NCBI RefSeq assembly: GCF_029871205.1
Contig: NZ_SSOJ01000114.1
Coordinates: 1 to 64,000, forward strand
Direction: 5' to 3'
From: Pseudomonas sp. BN417
GTDB taxonomy: Bacteria > Pseudomonadota > Gammaproteobacteria > Pseudomonadales > Pseudomonadaceae
Length of the DNA: 64,000 bases
The translations under genes and the position numbers were made by a program. Positions within the stretch are counted from its first letter, which is position 1. Each line of letters begins with the position of its first letter. The notes under the pieces are model-generated. The model was not told the DNA's origin. It worked only from the letters and a program-made list of their open reading frames with translations, and did no database searches. Shown in pieces: positions 31,797 through 42,946 of this stretch.

Positions 31797-32852
31797 CTAG
31801 CCCGGGAGGTTCGGGAGGCGGCTGCGCAGCAGGCGTGGTTGCCTGTTCGAGGACTGTCTCTTTTGCCACTTCAAAGGGCTGACGTTGAACCAGCGGTTGA
31901 ATGCCCGGCTGAATCCGCTGGCGTCCGAGTAGCCGAGCAGTCCTGCCAGCTGCGCCATGCTGATGGACGGGTCGTCGAGGTAGTGGCGAGCCATTCCCTG
32001 ACGGGTTTCATCCAGCAAGCGCTGGAAGGAGGTGCCTTCCTGTCCCAGCCGGCGTTGCAGCGTACGCGGATTGACAGCCATGCAGTCGGCGACCTTCTCG
32101 AGGGTGGCGCGGCCGCTGGGCAGCAGGTTGCGCAGCAGCTGCCGGACGTAGCTGGGCAGCTCGTCGGCCGGCAACCGCTCCATCCTCGCGATGTGTTCGG
32201 TGATCAGCTGGTGCAGCCGTGCATCGGCCGCGCCCAGGGGCAGTGCAAGCACTGAGGCGTCGAACTCCAGTTCGGTGCAAGGGGCGGCGAAGACCGGTCG
32301 CACGCCCAGTACCCGGCGATAGGTCGCTTCATCGCCCAGCGGCTGGTGCCGGAGCCGGACCGTTGCCGGCCGCCAGCCAGCACCGGCCAGGGCACGCAGC
32401 AATTGCACGCCGACGCTGCAGGCCAGTTCTTCCGCCTGGCGTAGTCCGGGAATATCGCTTTCGTTGACGCGGTAGCCGAGGCGGGCGATGCCTCCTTCAA
32501 GACCGAAACCGACTTCGGCGCCGCCGTTGTACAGGGAGTAGTTCGCGCGCAACTCGGCCAGCGCATCACCGACGGTGCCGGCATTGCGAATCAGATAGAA
32601 CAGCTCGCCAAAGACATCGATGCCCTGGAACAGTCCGTACTGCAGGCCGAACGAGGCATTGCCCGATTGCGCCGCGCAGAGTTCCAGCAGCTCGCAGTAG
32701 CGGCGATAGGAGAGGATGCCGTCCTGCCGGCGCAGGCTGTCCTGTGGCAGCGACGCGCGCCGAAGCATGTCTGCCGGATTGAGGCCCTGGCCACTGGCGA
32801 ATGCATCGAAGCCGACAAGACTGAGAGCGCGAACGAACGGATTGAGTGCCAT
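31797..32852 (-). CDS. AraC-family regulator (Arabinose-bd/OruR-like architecture)
   Basis: 351 aa. The N-terminal ligand domain (~residues 15-205) is of the OruR/ArgR-like type seen in Pseudomonas regulators, followed by the two-helix-turn-helix AraC domain (~230-335): RATLEKVADCMAVNPRTLQR for the first, SMAQLAGLLGYSDASGFSRA then FNRWFNVSPLKWQKR for the second. Six bp downstream of a paralogue (32859-33917) that shares the whole plan (FxRxxxLxGFDxF start, TVGDAL), so they arose by tandem duplication. Target unknown; the fadB-like genes to the right are divergent. Confidence 0.9.
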   Translation of the reverse strand: MALNPFVRALSLVGFDAFASGQGLNPADMLRRASLPQDSLRRQDGILSYRRYCELLELCAAQSGNASFGLQYGLFQGIDVFGELFYLIRNAGTVGDALAELRANYSLYNGGAEVGFGLEGGIARLGYRVNESDIPGLRQAEELACSVGVQLLRALAGAGWRPATVRLRHQPLGDEATYRRVLGVRPVFAAPCTELEFDASVLALPLGAADARLHQLITEHIARMERLPADELPSYVRQLLRNLLPSGRATLEKVADCMAVNPRTLQRRLGQEGTSFQRLLDETRQGMARHYLDDPSISMAQLAGLLGYSDASGFSRAFNRWFNVSPLKWQKRQSSNRQPRLLRSRLPNLPG

Positions 32853-32858
32853 GTTCCG

Positions 32859-33917
32859 CTACCGCTCGGTCGCCCGCGGCTGGCGAGGGGACGCCGGGGC
32901 GGCGACGGACTCGGCCAGCCGCTGGGTCTGCTGATAGCGCTGTTTCCATTTCTGCGGACTGACGCCGTTCCAGCGGGTGAAGGCCCGGGAGAATGCGCTG
33001 AGATCGGCATAGCCCAGCAGCTCGGCAAGCTGCGTCAGTCTGATGGACGAGTCGCAGATGTAGCGCGTGGCCATCGCCTGGCGCGTCTGGTCCAGCAGCT
33101 CCTGAAAGCCGGTGCCCTCGGCCTGGAGGTAGCGCTGCAGGGTGCGCGGGCTGAGCTGCATGTGCCCGGCGACCTGCTCGATGGTGATGTGGCCATACGG
33201 GAGGAGGTTGCGCAGCAGCTTTTGCACGTAAGAGGGCAGCTCCTGCAAGGTAATCCGGGCCAGCTCATCGATATGGCTCCGGGCCAACTGCTGGAACCTT
33301 TCATCTGTCGCGCTGAGAGGCGTTTCCAGCAGCGCATCTTCGAACACCCACGCATTGACCGCGCTGTCGAAGCGAGGCGTGGTCCCCAGCAGGCGTCTGT
33401 ATGCACCGAGTGCTTCTCCTGCGGGGTGTCGCATCAGCAATACGTTCGGCTTCCAGGGGTGTCCCAGCAGGCTTTGCATGAGTTGCGCGCCTATGCCCAT
33501 CGCCAGCTCCACGGTCTGCCGTACCGAGGCGGCATCTCCCTCGGTCACTTCGTACAAGAGTCGTGCGCTCCCGCCCTGTCGTTCGAGATGGATTTCTGCG
33601 CCACTGCTGTGGACGTGGAAGTACTGTGTCAGCGCCTTCAGCGCATCACCCACCGTGTCGGCGCTCTGGATCACGTACAACAGGCTGCCCAGCGCCCGGG
33701 AGCCCTGGTGCAGACCGAACTGCAACCCGAACAGCGGATTCGCCGAGCGCTTTGCGCACAGCTCCAGCAGGGCACTGAACTGCGCACCGGAAAGCAGGCT
33801 GTCCACGGCGTCGTCAGGGAGCTCGACTTCAGCCAGGACGGTGTGCGGATCGAGCCCCTGGCTGATGGCGAATTCGTCGAAGCCCAACAGGGCGATGCCA
33901 CGGACAAAGGACGTCAT
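32859..33917 (-). CDS. AraC-family regulator, tandem paralogue
   Basis: 352 aa, same architecture as its downstream neighbour. DNA-binding part: HITIEQVAGHMQLSPRTLQR, then RLTQLAELLGYADLSAFSRA and FTRWNGVSPQKWKQRY. N-terminal ligand domain has ALLELCAKRSANPLFGLQFG. The C-terminal tail after the HTH is 20 residues of low-complexity Ala/Pro/Arg. First of two co-transcribed genes, reading away from the small-protein and beta-oxidation genes at 34.3-36.8 kb. Confidence 0.9.
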   Translation of the reverse strand: MTSFVRGIALLGFDEFAISQGLDPHTVLAEVELPDDAVDSLLSGAQFSALLELCAKRSANPLFGLQFGLHQGSRALGSLLYVIQSADTVGDALKALTQYFHVHSSGAEIHLERQGGSARLLYEVTEGDAASVRQTVELAMGIGAQLMQSLLGHPWKPNVLLMRHPAGEALGAYRRLLGTTPRFDSAVNAWVFEDALLETPLSATDERFQQLARSHIDELARITLQELPSYVQKLLRNLLPYGHITIEQVAGHMQLSPRTLQRYLQAEGTGFQELLDQTRQAMATRYICDSSIRLTQLAELLGYADLSAFSRAFTRWNGVSPQKWKQRYQQTQRLAESVAAPASPRQPRATER

Positions 33918-34283
33918 TTCGAATGCCCGAATGATTCATGGCGCGGCCAGGAGCTCCGGCCCTTGTGAAACGAGTGGGGCAGTACACGCCCGTTCTGGAT
34001 ACAGCTTGCCCGAACGATCCTACACCAAGGTCTGAAGCCGTTGGCAGGCGGGGGCGATCGGCTTATCGGTATGCATTCGCCAACCTGTTTATCCGATCTT
34101 CCATTGCCCTCAGAGCGGGAAGCGGAGTTGACGCTCGAAGGTGGCCCACGATTCGCTGAGGCATGATTTGCATATTTTGTGGCGCGATCTGCAAAGCTTT
34201 CGCGCCTGGCAACGAACAGACTCAAAGCCATCAATAACAAAAGGCACTGCATTCGGCTCCAGGCCGAATGAAGGAGGTTTTTG

Positions 34284-34430
34284 ATGCGCCAATTCCTGTT
34301 CGCTTGCCTGGTCGTGATCCTGGCCGCCGGTGCCATTCATTCCATTAGTACCCCGATCCTGATTGTCATTGCCGGCCCCCGTTCGGGACTGCCGATCGCC
34401 AGCATCGGCGACGTTTTCCGGCATTTCTGA
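34284..34430 (+). CDS. 48-residue hydrophobic small protein
   Basis: ATG 34284 has a strong ribosome site (AAGGAGG at 34271-34277, 6 nt spacing). The product is one hydrophobic helix or signal peptide (MRQFLFACLVVILAAGAIHS) followed by a second hydrophobic stretch (TPILIVIAGP) and a short polar tail ending in VFRHF. I do not recognise it. It lies between the divergent AraC genes and the fadB-like gene. It could be a genuine membrane micro-protein or the kept N-terminus of a lost gene. Confidence 0.5.
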   Translation: MRQFLFACLVVILAAGAIHSISTPILIVIAGPRSGLPIASIGDVFRHF

Positions 34431-34678
34431 TTAGCCAAGGCCACCAAATGTACTTCCGCTTGCCGGGCGTAGGCGCAGCCGTGTGCGCTGAACGTCGCCG
34501 CCATCAACTGTGAGGCCGATTTCCTCCGGGACAGGCTGCACGCCGTATGCGAATCCCGGATCGGGAGTTGACCCGTCTGGAAAGTCAAGTCTGCCCGCTC
34601 AGCGCCGGCAATTGGCTGCGCTTCGACCGCAAAACGCCGGGTTTCGAAAACCTGGTAACGCAACGTAAGGACCATCCA
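34431..34678. other. Leader/promoter region of the fadB-like gene
   Basis: About 250 bp without a gene. TTGAC and GTCAA arms at 34570-34590 give a short inverted repeat, and TAAGGA at 34666-34671 is the ribosome site for the next gene. Confidence 0.4.
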
Positions 34679-36790
<2,112 letters not shown>

Positions 36791-36794
36791 TATT

Positions 36795-36878
36795 TCCCTC
36801 TCGCCCCGGGAGCGGGGATGGCCATGGGGGCAACCACGCATCCCCTCATCCTGGCAGTCTCTCGGAGGGAGAGGGAAC
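36795..36878. repeat. Imperfect hairpin element between fadB-like and SDR genes
   Basis: TTCCCTCTC (36795-36803) and GAGAGGGAA (36870-36878) are perfect inverse arms with inner CCCCGGGAGCGGGG. The ..CCCTCTCGCCCC..GGAGGGAGAGGG.. pattern is that of a dispersed Pseudomonas intergenic repeat. Confidence 0.6.
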
Positions 36879-36924
36879 CTACTACGCATACAAGGCGTGC
36901 TGCCACACTGCTCGAGGTGTACCG

Positions 36925-37707
36925 ATGAGTCACGATTTTGCCCAGAAATTCTCCCTTGCCGACCGAACCGTGCTGATCACCGGCGCCTCCAGTGGCATAG
37001 GCGCGCACTTGGCGCGGCTGGCCGCTTGCGCCGGCGCCCGCGTGGTATTGGCTGCGCGGCGCGTCGAACGGCTCGAGCAAGTCGCCAGGGACATCAAGTG
37101 GGAGAACGCCCAGGCGCTGTCGGTCGCCCTCGACGTCACCGACCGAGCCAGCGTCGAGGCGGCCTTCGACGCTGCCGAGGCGCACTTCGGGGTGGTCGAT
37201 GTGGTGCTCAACAACGCTGGCATCGGTAATGGCCAGCGCCCGTTGGAGATCAGCGAGGAAGATTGGCGTGCCATGCTGTCGACCAACCTGGACGGCGTCT
37301 GGCGCGTTGCCCAGGTCGCCGCGCAGCGGTTGGCCAAGGCCGGGCGTGGCGGCAGCATCGTCAACGTTGCCTCGGTACTCGGTCTGCGTGTCGCCACCGG
37401 CTACAGCCATTACTGCGCCGCCAAGGCCGGTGTGGTGCAGTTGACCAGGTCACTGGCGCTGGAGCTTGCGCGCTACGGGATCCGTGTCAACGCCATAGCC
37501 CCGGGCTACTTCAAGACGGAGATGAACGAGGCGTTCTTCGAGAGTGACAAGAGCAACAGCTACATCCGTGCGCAAGTTCCCATGCGTCGACTAGGTGAAC
37601 TTCACGAGCTGGATGGCCCGTTCCTTCTACTCGCCAGCGCTGCCGGTGCGTTCATGACCGGCAGCGTGCTGGCAGTGGATGGAGGGCACCTGGTCAGTAG
37701 CCTGTAG
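36925..37707 (+). CDS. Short-chain dehydrogenase/reductase (SDR)
   Basis: 260 aa classical SDR. ATG follows GAGGTG. Cofactor loop TGASSGIGAHLARLA at ~20-34, NNAGIG at ~98-103, catalytic Ser in NVASVLG, YSHYCAAKAG (YxxxK) near 165-175, end TGSVLAVDGGHLVSSL. Probably oxidises or reduces a hydroxyl/keto group of an acyl-CoA or alcohol. Downstream of the bifunctional beta-oxidation enzyme, with a repeat between, and likely part of the same pathway. Confidence 0.9.
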   Translation: MSHDFAQKFSLADRTVLITGASSGIGAHLARLAACAGARVVLAARRVERLEQVARDIKWENAQALSVALDVTDRASVEAAFDAAEAHFGVVDVVLNNAGIGNGQRPLEISEEDWRAMLSTNLDGVWRVAQVAAQRLAKAGRGGSIVNVASVLGLRVATGYSHYCAAKAGVVQLTRSLALELARYGIRVNAIAPGYFKTEMNEAFFESDKSNSYIRAQVPMRRLGELHELDGPFLLLASAAGAFMTGSVLAVDGGHLVSSL

Positions 37708-37742
37708 CCATCTCTGGAAAGAAGGATGAAGCGGGGCTTTGT

Positions 37743-37768
37743 GTAGGCGCGAGCTTGCTCGCGCAAGG
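37743..37768. repeat. Pseudomonas REP element (GCGAGCTTGCTCGC core)
   Basis: GTAGGCGCGAGCTTGCTCGCGCAAGG is the familiar Pseudomonas REP hairpin with the palindromic GCGAGCTTGCTCGC core. It lies just downstream of the SDR gene. Confidence 0.75.
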
Positions 37769-37793
37769 CCGAGCTCGGGGCTGATACGTGTCA

Positions 37794-37853
37794 GTAGCCC
37801 GGATGAAATCCGGGGAAAGTCCAACCGCCGCTCCCGGATTTCATCCGGGCTAC
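37794..37853. repeat. Paired inverse repeat with 21-bp perfect arms
   Basis: Arms at 37794-37814 (starts GTAGCCCGGATG) and 37833-37853 (ends CATCCGGGCTAC) are perfect reverse complements around an 18-bp loop. This AGCCCGGAT-type repeat is widespread in gammaproteobacterial intergenic regions. It lies between the convergent SDR and TetR genes and probably terminates both. Confidence 0.8.
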
Positions 37854-37914
37854 GATTTGCCAGCCTGCTCCGCGGGGGGTGAAGACCAGCTCGGGAATGC
37901 GACCTGGCCCGAGC

Positions 37915-38466
37915 TCAAACAGCGGCGCCATGCAGGAACATCTGCTCCAGCACGCTGGCCGAGTTGGAGCTGGCCACGCGTCCGCGGCGCTCGGCGTCGA
38001 CCATGCCATAGATCATCATGGTGAGGAGTTCGGTGAAGACCGCGGCAGTGATGTCGATGCGAAACACGCCTTGTTGCTGGCCGCGCAGGAAGAAGGCGTC
38101 CAAGGCATGCATATAGGACTGCCAGCGCGCGCCGCCTCCCTCCGGGGTCAGGAAGTCGGGGCTGTACTGGAACATCAGGAACACCAGCACCTCGCGGTGT
38201 TTCAGGTGTTCACCGATCAGGCGGCGCAGCGCGTCGAGCGGCTCGGCCCGCTCCAGGTCAGCGGCGACGATGATCTGATTTAGCACCGTCTCGCCATGAC
38301 ACTCCAGCATTTCCACCAGGTTGTCGCGGGTGCCGCAGAAGCGGTGCAGCGTCGCCTTGCTCACCCCCGCCGATTCCGCCAACTCCTTCAGCGTCGCACG
38401 TGGGCGATCGACTATGGCCACGGCCAGTGCCTTCAGGAGTCGTTCGTCATTGGCGGTCAGGGGCAT
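37915..38466 (-). CDS. TetR-family regulator of the RND operon
   Basis: 183 aa from ATG 38466; a longer start at 38541 would cover the operator region. N-terminal HTH at residues ~20-55 (RATLKELAESAGVSKATLHR, FCGTRDNLVEMLE). The C-terminal helical domain is typical of TetR proteins that sense hydrophobic compounds. Divergent from the RND periplasmic-adaptor gene with a strong palindrome in the gap (38559-38582), so it very likely represses the efflux operon. Confidence 0.9.
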   Translation of the reverse strand: MPLTANDERLLKALAVAIVDRPRATLKELAESAGVSKATLHRFCGTRDNLVEMLECHGETVLNQIIVAADLERAEPLDALRRLIGEHLKHREVLVFLMFQYSPDFLTPEGGGARWQSYMHALDAFFLRGQQQGVFRIDITAAVFTELLTMMIYGMVDAERRGRVASSNSASVLEQMFLHGAAV

Positions 38467-38558
38467 CTGTGGGCCTCGGTTCGGTTTTCGGTTGCGCGCA
38501 TTGTGCAGAAAAGCCCTTAGCACCAAAAGGGAGTGATGCATTCAATCACAAATGCCCA

Positions 38559-38582
38559 AAATGAGTCAAGTTTGACTCATTT
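38559..38582. promoter_or_regulatory. TetR operator candidate overlapping the RND promoter
   Basis: AAATGAGTCAA (38559-38569), spacer GT, TTGACTCATTT (38572-38582): perfect 11-bp arms. It contains TTGACT, a good -35 element pointing to the RND operon, so a bound repressor would block polymerase. The start codon is 52 bp downstream. Confidence 0.8.
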
Positions 38583-38633
38583 GATTTTAACTGGGATCAT
38601 TTGGCCAGTTTTTAATCAAGCCTTGGGTGAATC

Positions 38634-39782
38634 ATGGGCAATTTACGAGTAGTGGGAATGGTCGGTGCCCTGGTGGCGTCGGTGGCACTGGTGGGTTGTG
38701 GGCCCGCGGAAGAACAGGTGGCTCCGGTCGAGGCGCCGCGTCCGGTCTCCGTGGTGGCGGTGGCTACCGAGTCGCTGGTGCTGACTTCGGAGTTGCCGGG
38801 CAGGATCGAGCCGGTGCGGGTCGCGGAGGTGCGTGCGCGGGTGGCTGGCATCGTCGTGCAGAAGCGCTTCGAGGAGGGGGCCGACGTCAAGGCCGGCGAG
38901 CTCCTGTTCCAGATCGACCCGGCCCCCCTGAGGGCCGCAGTGTCTCGCGCCGAAGGCGAGCTGGCGCGCGCCCAGGCCGTGCTGAACGAGGCTCAGGCGC
39001 GAATGAAACGGTACGAGCGGCTGGTGAAGGTTGAGGCGGTAAGCCAGCAGGTCTACGACAGTGCCCTTGCTGACTTGCGCACCGCCCAGGCGGCAACCCG
39101 CACGGCCCAGGCTGACCTGGAAACCGCGCGCCTGAACTTGGGCTATGCCTCGGTCACCGCGCCGATTTCCGGGCGAATCGGGCGTGCACTGGTGACCGAA
39201 GGGGCGCTGGTAGGGCAGGGCGACGCCACCCTCATGGCGCGCATCCAGCAACTGGACCCTGTCTATGCCGACTTCACCCAGTCCGCCGCGGATGTATTGC
39301 GCCTCCGTGAAGCGCTGAAGGACGGCAATCTCTCCGCTGGCGACGGCAGTCCGCTATCGATTCGCGTCGAAGGAACTCAATACGAGACCAAGGGTTCCCT
39401 GCTGTTCACCGATGTGGCGGTAGATCGCGGCACCGGCCAGGTTTCCCTGCGCGGCAAATTCGCGAACTCCGACGGCGTACTGCTGCCGGGCATGTACGTG
39501 CGTGTAGTGGCGCCCCAGGGAGTAGACAACCAGGCCATCCTGGTGCCGCAGCGCGCCGTCCAGCGCACCACCGATGGCAGCGCCCACGTGCTGGTGGTCG
39601 GCGCGGATGGCCGGGCTGAAGCGCGTAGCGTGAAGACCGGTGTCATGCAGGGGGCGCGCTGGCAGATCAGCGAAGGGCTGAAGTCTGGCGACCAGGTCAT
39701 AGTCGGTGGCGCCACCGGCCTGCAGCCGGGAGCCCTGGTGGAGGCGCATCAGGCGCAAGACCAACAAGCGGCACGTCAGTAA
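38634..39782 (+). CDS. RND efflux periplasmic adaptor (MexA/TtgA type), lipoprotein
   Basis: 382 aa. Lipoprotein signal with lipobox LVGC (Cys ~22) after ALVASVALVGC. Barrel-sandwich (lipoyl) halves flank an alpha-hairpin (RAEGELARAQAVLNEAQARM, then ARTAQADLETARLNLGYASV), and PISGRIGRALVTEGALV lies in the second lipoyl half. It bridges inner-membrane pump and outer-membrane channel. First gene of a three-gene operon. Confidence 0.94.
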   Translation: MGNLRVVGMVGALVASVALVGCGPAEEQVAPVEAPRPVSVVAVATESLVLTSELPGRIEPVRVAEVRARVAGIVVQKRFEEGADVKAGELLFQIDPAPLRAAVSRAEGELARAQAVLNEAQARMKRYERLVKVEAVSQQVYDSALADLRTAQAATRTAQADLETARLNLGYASVTAPISGRIGRALVTEGALVGQGDATLMARIQQLDPVYADFTQSAADVLRLREALKDGNLSAGDGSPLSIRVEGTQYETKGSLLFTDVAVDRGTGQVSLRGKFANSDGVLLPGMYVRVVAPQGVDNQAILVPQRAVQRTTDGSAHVLVVGADGRAEARSVKTGVMQGARWQISEGLKSGDQVIVGGATGLQPGALVEAHQAQDQQAARQ

Positions 39783-39809
39783 CACCGGCTTCGCCGCGAG
39801 GATTTCCCA

Positions 39810-42800
39810 ATGTCTCTTTTCTTCATCAAGCGCCCGAACTTCGCCTGGGTGGTGGCGCTGTTCATCTCCCTGGCCGGCCTGCTGGTCATTCCCCTGCTGC
39901 CGGTGGCGCAGTACCCCAATGTGGCGCCGCCGCAGATTACCGTCACGGCCACCTATCCGGGTGCTTCGGCCAAGGTGCTGGTGGATTCCGTGACCAGCGT
40001 GGTCGAGGAGTCCCTCAATGGCGCCAAGGACCTGCTCTATTTCGAGTCCACCAACAACTCCAACGGCATCGCCGAAATCGTGGTCACCTTCCAGCCCGGC
40101 ACCGACCCGCAACTGGCCCAGGTGGACGTGCAGAACCGGTTGAAGAAGGCCGAGGCGCGCATGCCGCAGTCCGTGCTGACCCAGGGCATCCAGGTGGAGC
40201 AGACCAGCGCCGGTTTCCTGCTGATCTATGCGCTGAGCTACAAGGAAGGCGCCCAGCACGCCGACACCACGGCGTTGGGCGACTACGCCGCGCGCAATAT
40301 CAACAACGAGCTGCGCCGTGTGCCCGGTGTCGGCAAGCTGCAGTTCTTTTCGTCCGAAGCCGCCATGCGCGTGTGGATCGACCCGCAGAAACTGGTGGGC
40401 TACGGGCTGTCCATCGATGACGTGAGCAGCGCAATTGCCGGGCAGAACGTCCAGGTGCCGGCCGGCAGCTTCGGCAGCTCGCCGGGCAGCACCCAGCAGG
40501 AACTCACCGCGACCCTGGCGGTGAAAGGCACCTTGGACAGCCCGGAGGAGTTCGGCCGAATCGTCCTGCGCGCCAATGCCGACGGCTCCACGGTGAAGCT
40601 CGCCGATGTCGCGCGCATCGAGATCGGCAGCGAGAGCTACAACTTCTCTTCCCGCCTGAACGGAAAACCGGCGGTGGCGGGCGCTATCCAGCTTTCCCCT
40701 GGCGCCAATGCCATCCAGACTGCCGAAGCGGTCAAGCAGCGCCTGGCCGAACTGTCGGTGAGCTTCCCCAGCGACGTGGAATATTCCGTTCCCTACGACA
40801 CTTCGCGTTTCGTCGACGTGGCCATCGAGAAGGTGATCCATACGCTGCTCGAAGCCATGGTGCTGGTGTTCCTGGTGATGTTCCTGTTCCTGCAGAACGT
40901 CCGCTACACGCTGATTCCGTCCATCGTGGTGCCGGTGTGCCTGCTGGGCACGCTGGCGGTGATGTACCTGCTGGGCTTCTCGGTGAACATGATGACGATG
41001 TTCGGCATGGTCCTGGCCATCGGCATTCTGGTGGACGACGCCATAGTGGTCGTGGAGAACGTCGAGCGGATCATGGCGGAGGAGGGGCTGTCCCCGGCGG
41101 CCGCCACGGTCAAGGCCATGGGACAGGTGTCCGGCGCCATCATCGGCATCACCCTGGTGCTCTCGGCGGTGTTCCTGCCGCTGGCCTTCATGGCGGGTTC
41201 GGTGGGGGTCATCTACCAGCAGTTCTCCCTGTCGCTGGCGGTGTCCATCCTGTTCTCCGGCTTCCTCGCGCTGACCTTCACCCCGGCGCTGTGCGCCACG
41301 CTGCTCAAGCCGATTCCCCATGGGCACCACGAGAAGCGCGGGTTCTTCGGCACCTTCAACCGTGCCTTCGACCGCCTGACCGAACGCTACACGGTGCTGA
41401 ACAACGGCCTGGTGCAGCGTGCCGGACGCTTCATGCTGGTGTACGTCGGCATCGTCGCGTTGCTGGGCTTCTTCTACCTGCGCCTGCCGGAGTCCTTCGT
41501 TCCGGTGGAAGACCAGGGCTACAACATCGTCGACATGCAGTTGCCACCTGGGGCCACCCGTGCACGCACCGACGCCACCGCCCAGGAGCTGGAGCGCTTC
41601 CTGCGGTCCCGCGAGGCGGTCGAGAATTCGTTCCTGGTGATGGGCTTCAGCTTCTCCGGTATGGGCGAGAACGCCGCTCTGGCTTTCCCCACCTTCAAGG
41701 ACTGGTCCCTGCGCGGCGCGGATCAATCCGCCGAGGCGGAAGCCCTGGCGGTGAACCAGCACTTCGCCGTGCCTGGCGACGGCACCATCATGGCGGTGAC
41801 GCCGCCACCCATAGATGGCCTGGGCAACTCCGGCGGTTTCGCCCTGCGCCTGCAGGACCGTGGCGGTCTGGGGCGCGAAGCGCTGCTGGCGGCCCGCGAC
41901 CAATTGCTCGGGCAGGCCTACGGCAACCCGAAGATCCTCTACGCGATGATGGAGGGCCTGGCGGAAGCCCCGCAGCTGCGGCTGGAGATCGATCGCGACA
42001 AGGCGCGCATCCTTGGGGTGAGCTTCGAGTCGATCAACAGCGCGCTGTCCACCGCCTTCGGTTCGGCGGTGATCAACGACTTCACCAATGGTGGCCGACA
42101 GCAACGCGTGGTGGTACAGGCGGAGCAGGGCGCGCGGATGACCCCGGAAAGCGTTCTCAAGCTCTATGTGCCCAACGCCGGCGGCGAGCTGGTACCGCTG
42201 AGTGCCTTCGTCAGCACCCACTGGGAAGAGGGGCCGGTGCAGATCGTGCGTTACAACGGCTATCCCTCGATCCGTATCTCCGGCGATGCCATGTACGGCG
42301 TGAGCACGGGCGAGGCCATGGCTGAAATGGAACGCCTGGCCGCCCAGCTGCCATCTGGCATCAGCTACGAGTGGACCGGCCTGTCCTACCAGGAAAAGGT
42401 CGCCAGCGGTCAGGCGAGCCAGCTGTTCGCCCTGGCCATTCTGGTCGTATTCCTGGTGCTGGTGGCGCTCTACGAGAGCTGGTCGATCCCGCTGACGGTA
42501 ATGCTGATCGTGCCCATCGGCGCGCTGGGCGCAGTGCTCGCGGTGATCGCCGCCGGCCTGCCCAACGATGTGTACTTCAAGGTCGGCCTGATCACCATCA
42601 TCGGCCTGGCGGCGAAGAACGCGATCCTCATTGTCGAGTTCGCCAAGGAGCTCTGGGAGCAGGGACGCAGCCTGCGCGAGGCCGCCATCGAGGCCGCGCG
42701 CCTGCGCTTCCGCCCCATCGTGATGACCTCCCTGGCCTTCATCCTCGGCGTGGTACCACTGACCCTGGCCACGGGAGCCGGCGCTGCCAGCCAGCGCGCC

Positions 42801-42941
42801 ATCGGCACCGGCGTGATCGGCGGCATGCTTGGCGCCACCCTGCTGGGGGTGATCTTCGTGCCTATCTGCTTCGTCTGGGTGCTGTCGCTGCTGCGGCGCA
42901 AACCCGTTCACGTAGAACAACCGGCCCAGGTTCTGGAGTGA
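39810..42941 (+). CDS. RND multidrug efflux pump (HAE1 family)
   Basis: 1043 aa, full length for MexB/AcrB-type pumps. Begins SLFFIKRPNFAWVVALFISL, with 12 membrane helices and two large periplasmic loops. The proton-relay Asp pair in GILVDDAIVVVENVERIM is at about residues 409-410. VPVEDQGYNIVDMQLPPGAT is the conserved loop-2 entry, and the TM10-12 region (GLAAKNAILIVEFAKELWEQ) carries the relay Lys. It pumps hydrophobic drugs, solvents or bile-type compounds using the proton gradient. Second gene of the operon. Confidence 0.95.
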   Translation: MSLFFIKRPNFAWVVALFISLAGLLVIPLLPVAQYPNVAPPQITVTATYPGASAKVLVDSVTSVVEESLNGAKDLLYFESTNNSNGIAEIVVTFQPGTDPQLAQVDVQNRLKKAEARMPQSVLTQGIQVEQTSAGFLLIYALSYKEGAQHADTTALGDYAARNINNELRRVPGVGKLQFFSSEAAMRVWIDPQKLVGYGLSIDDVSSAIAGQNVQVPAGSFGSSPGSTQQELTATLAVKGTLDSPEEFGRIVLRANADGSTVKLADVARIEIGSESYNFSSRLNGKPAVAGAIQLSPGANAIQTAEAVKQRLAELSVSFPSDVEYSVPYDTSRFVDVAIEKVIHTLLEAMVLVFLVMFLFLQNVRYTLIPSIVVPVCLLGTLAVMYLLGFSVNMMTMFGMVLAIGILVDDAIVVVENVERIMAEEGLSPAAATVKAMGQVSGAIIGITLVLSAVFLPLAFMAGSVGVIYQQFSLSLAVSILFSGFLALTFTPALCATLLKPIPHGHHEKRGFFGTFNRAFDRLTERYTVLNNGLVQRAGRFMLVYVGIVALLGFFYLRLPESFVPVEDQGYNIVDMQLPPGATRARTDATAQELERFLRSREAVENSFLVMGFSFSGMGENAALAFPTFKDWSLRGADQSAEAEALAVNQHFAVPGDGTIMAVTPPPIDGLGNSGGFALRLQDRGGLGREALLAARDQLLGQAYGNPKILYAMMEGLAEAPQLRLEIDRDKARILGVSFESINSALSTAFGSAVINDFTNGGRQQRVVVQAEQGARMTPESVLKLYVPNAGGELVPLSAFVSTHWEEGPVQIVRYNGYPSIRISGDAMYGVSTGEAMAEMERLAAQLPSGISYEWTGLSYQEKVASGQASQLFALAILVVFLVLVALYESWSIPLTVMLIVPIGALGAVLAVIAAGLPNDVYFKVGLITIIGLAAKNAILIVEFAKELWEQGRSLREAAIEAARLRFRPIVMTSLAFILGVVPLTLATGAGAASQRAIGTGVIGGMLGATLLGVIFVPICFVWVLSLLRRKPVHVEQPAQVLE

Positions 42942-42946
42942 TCATC

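Noticed and set aside
39354..42920. 1188-codon open frame antisense to the RND pump gene
   Set aside because: Mirror frame of a well supported pump gene. Its composition is low-complexity and it has no ribosome site or family.
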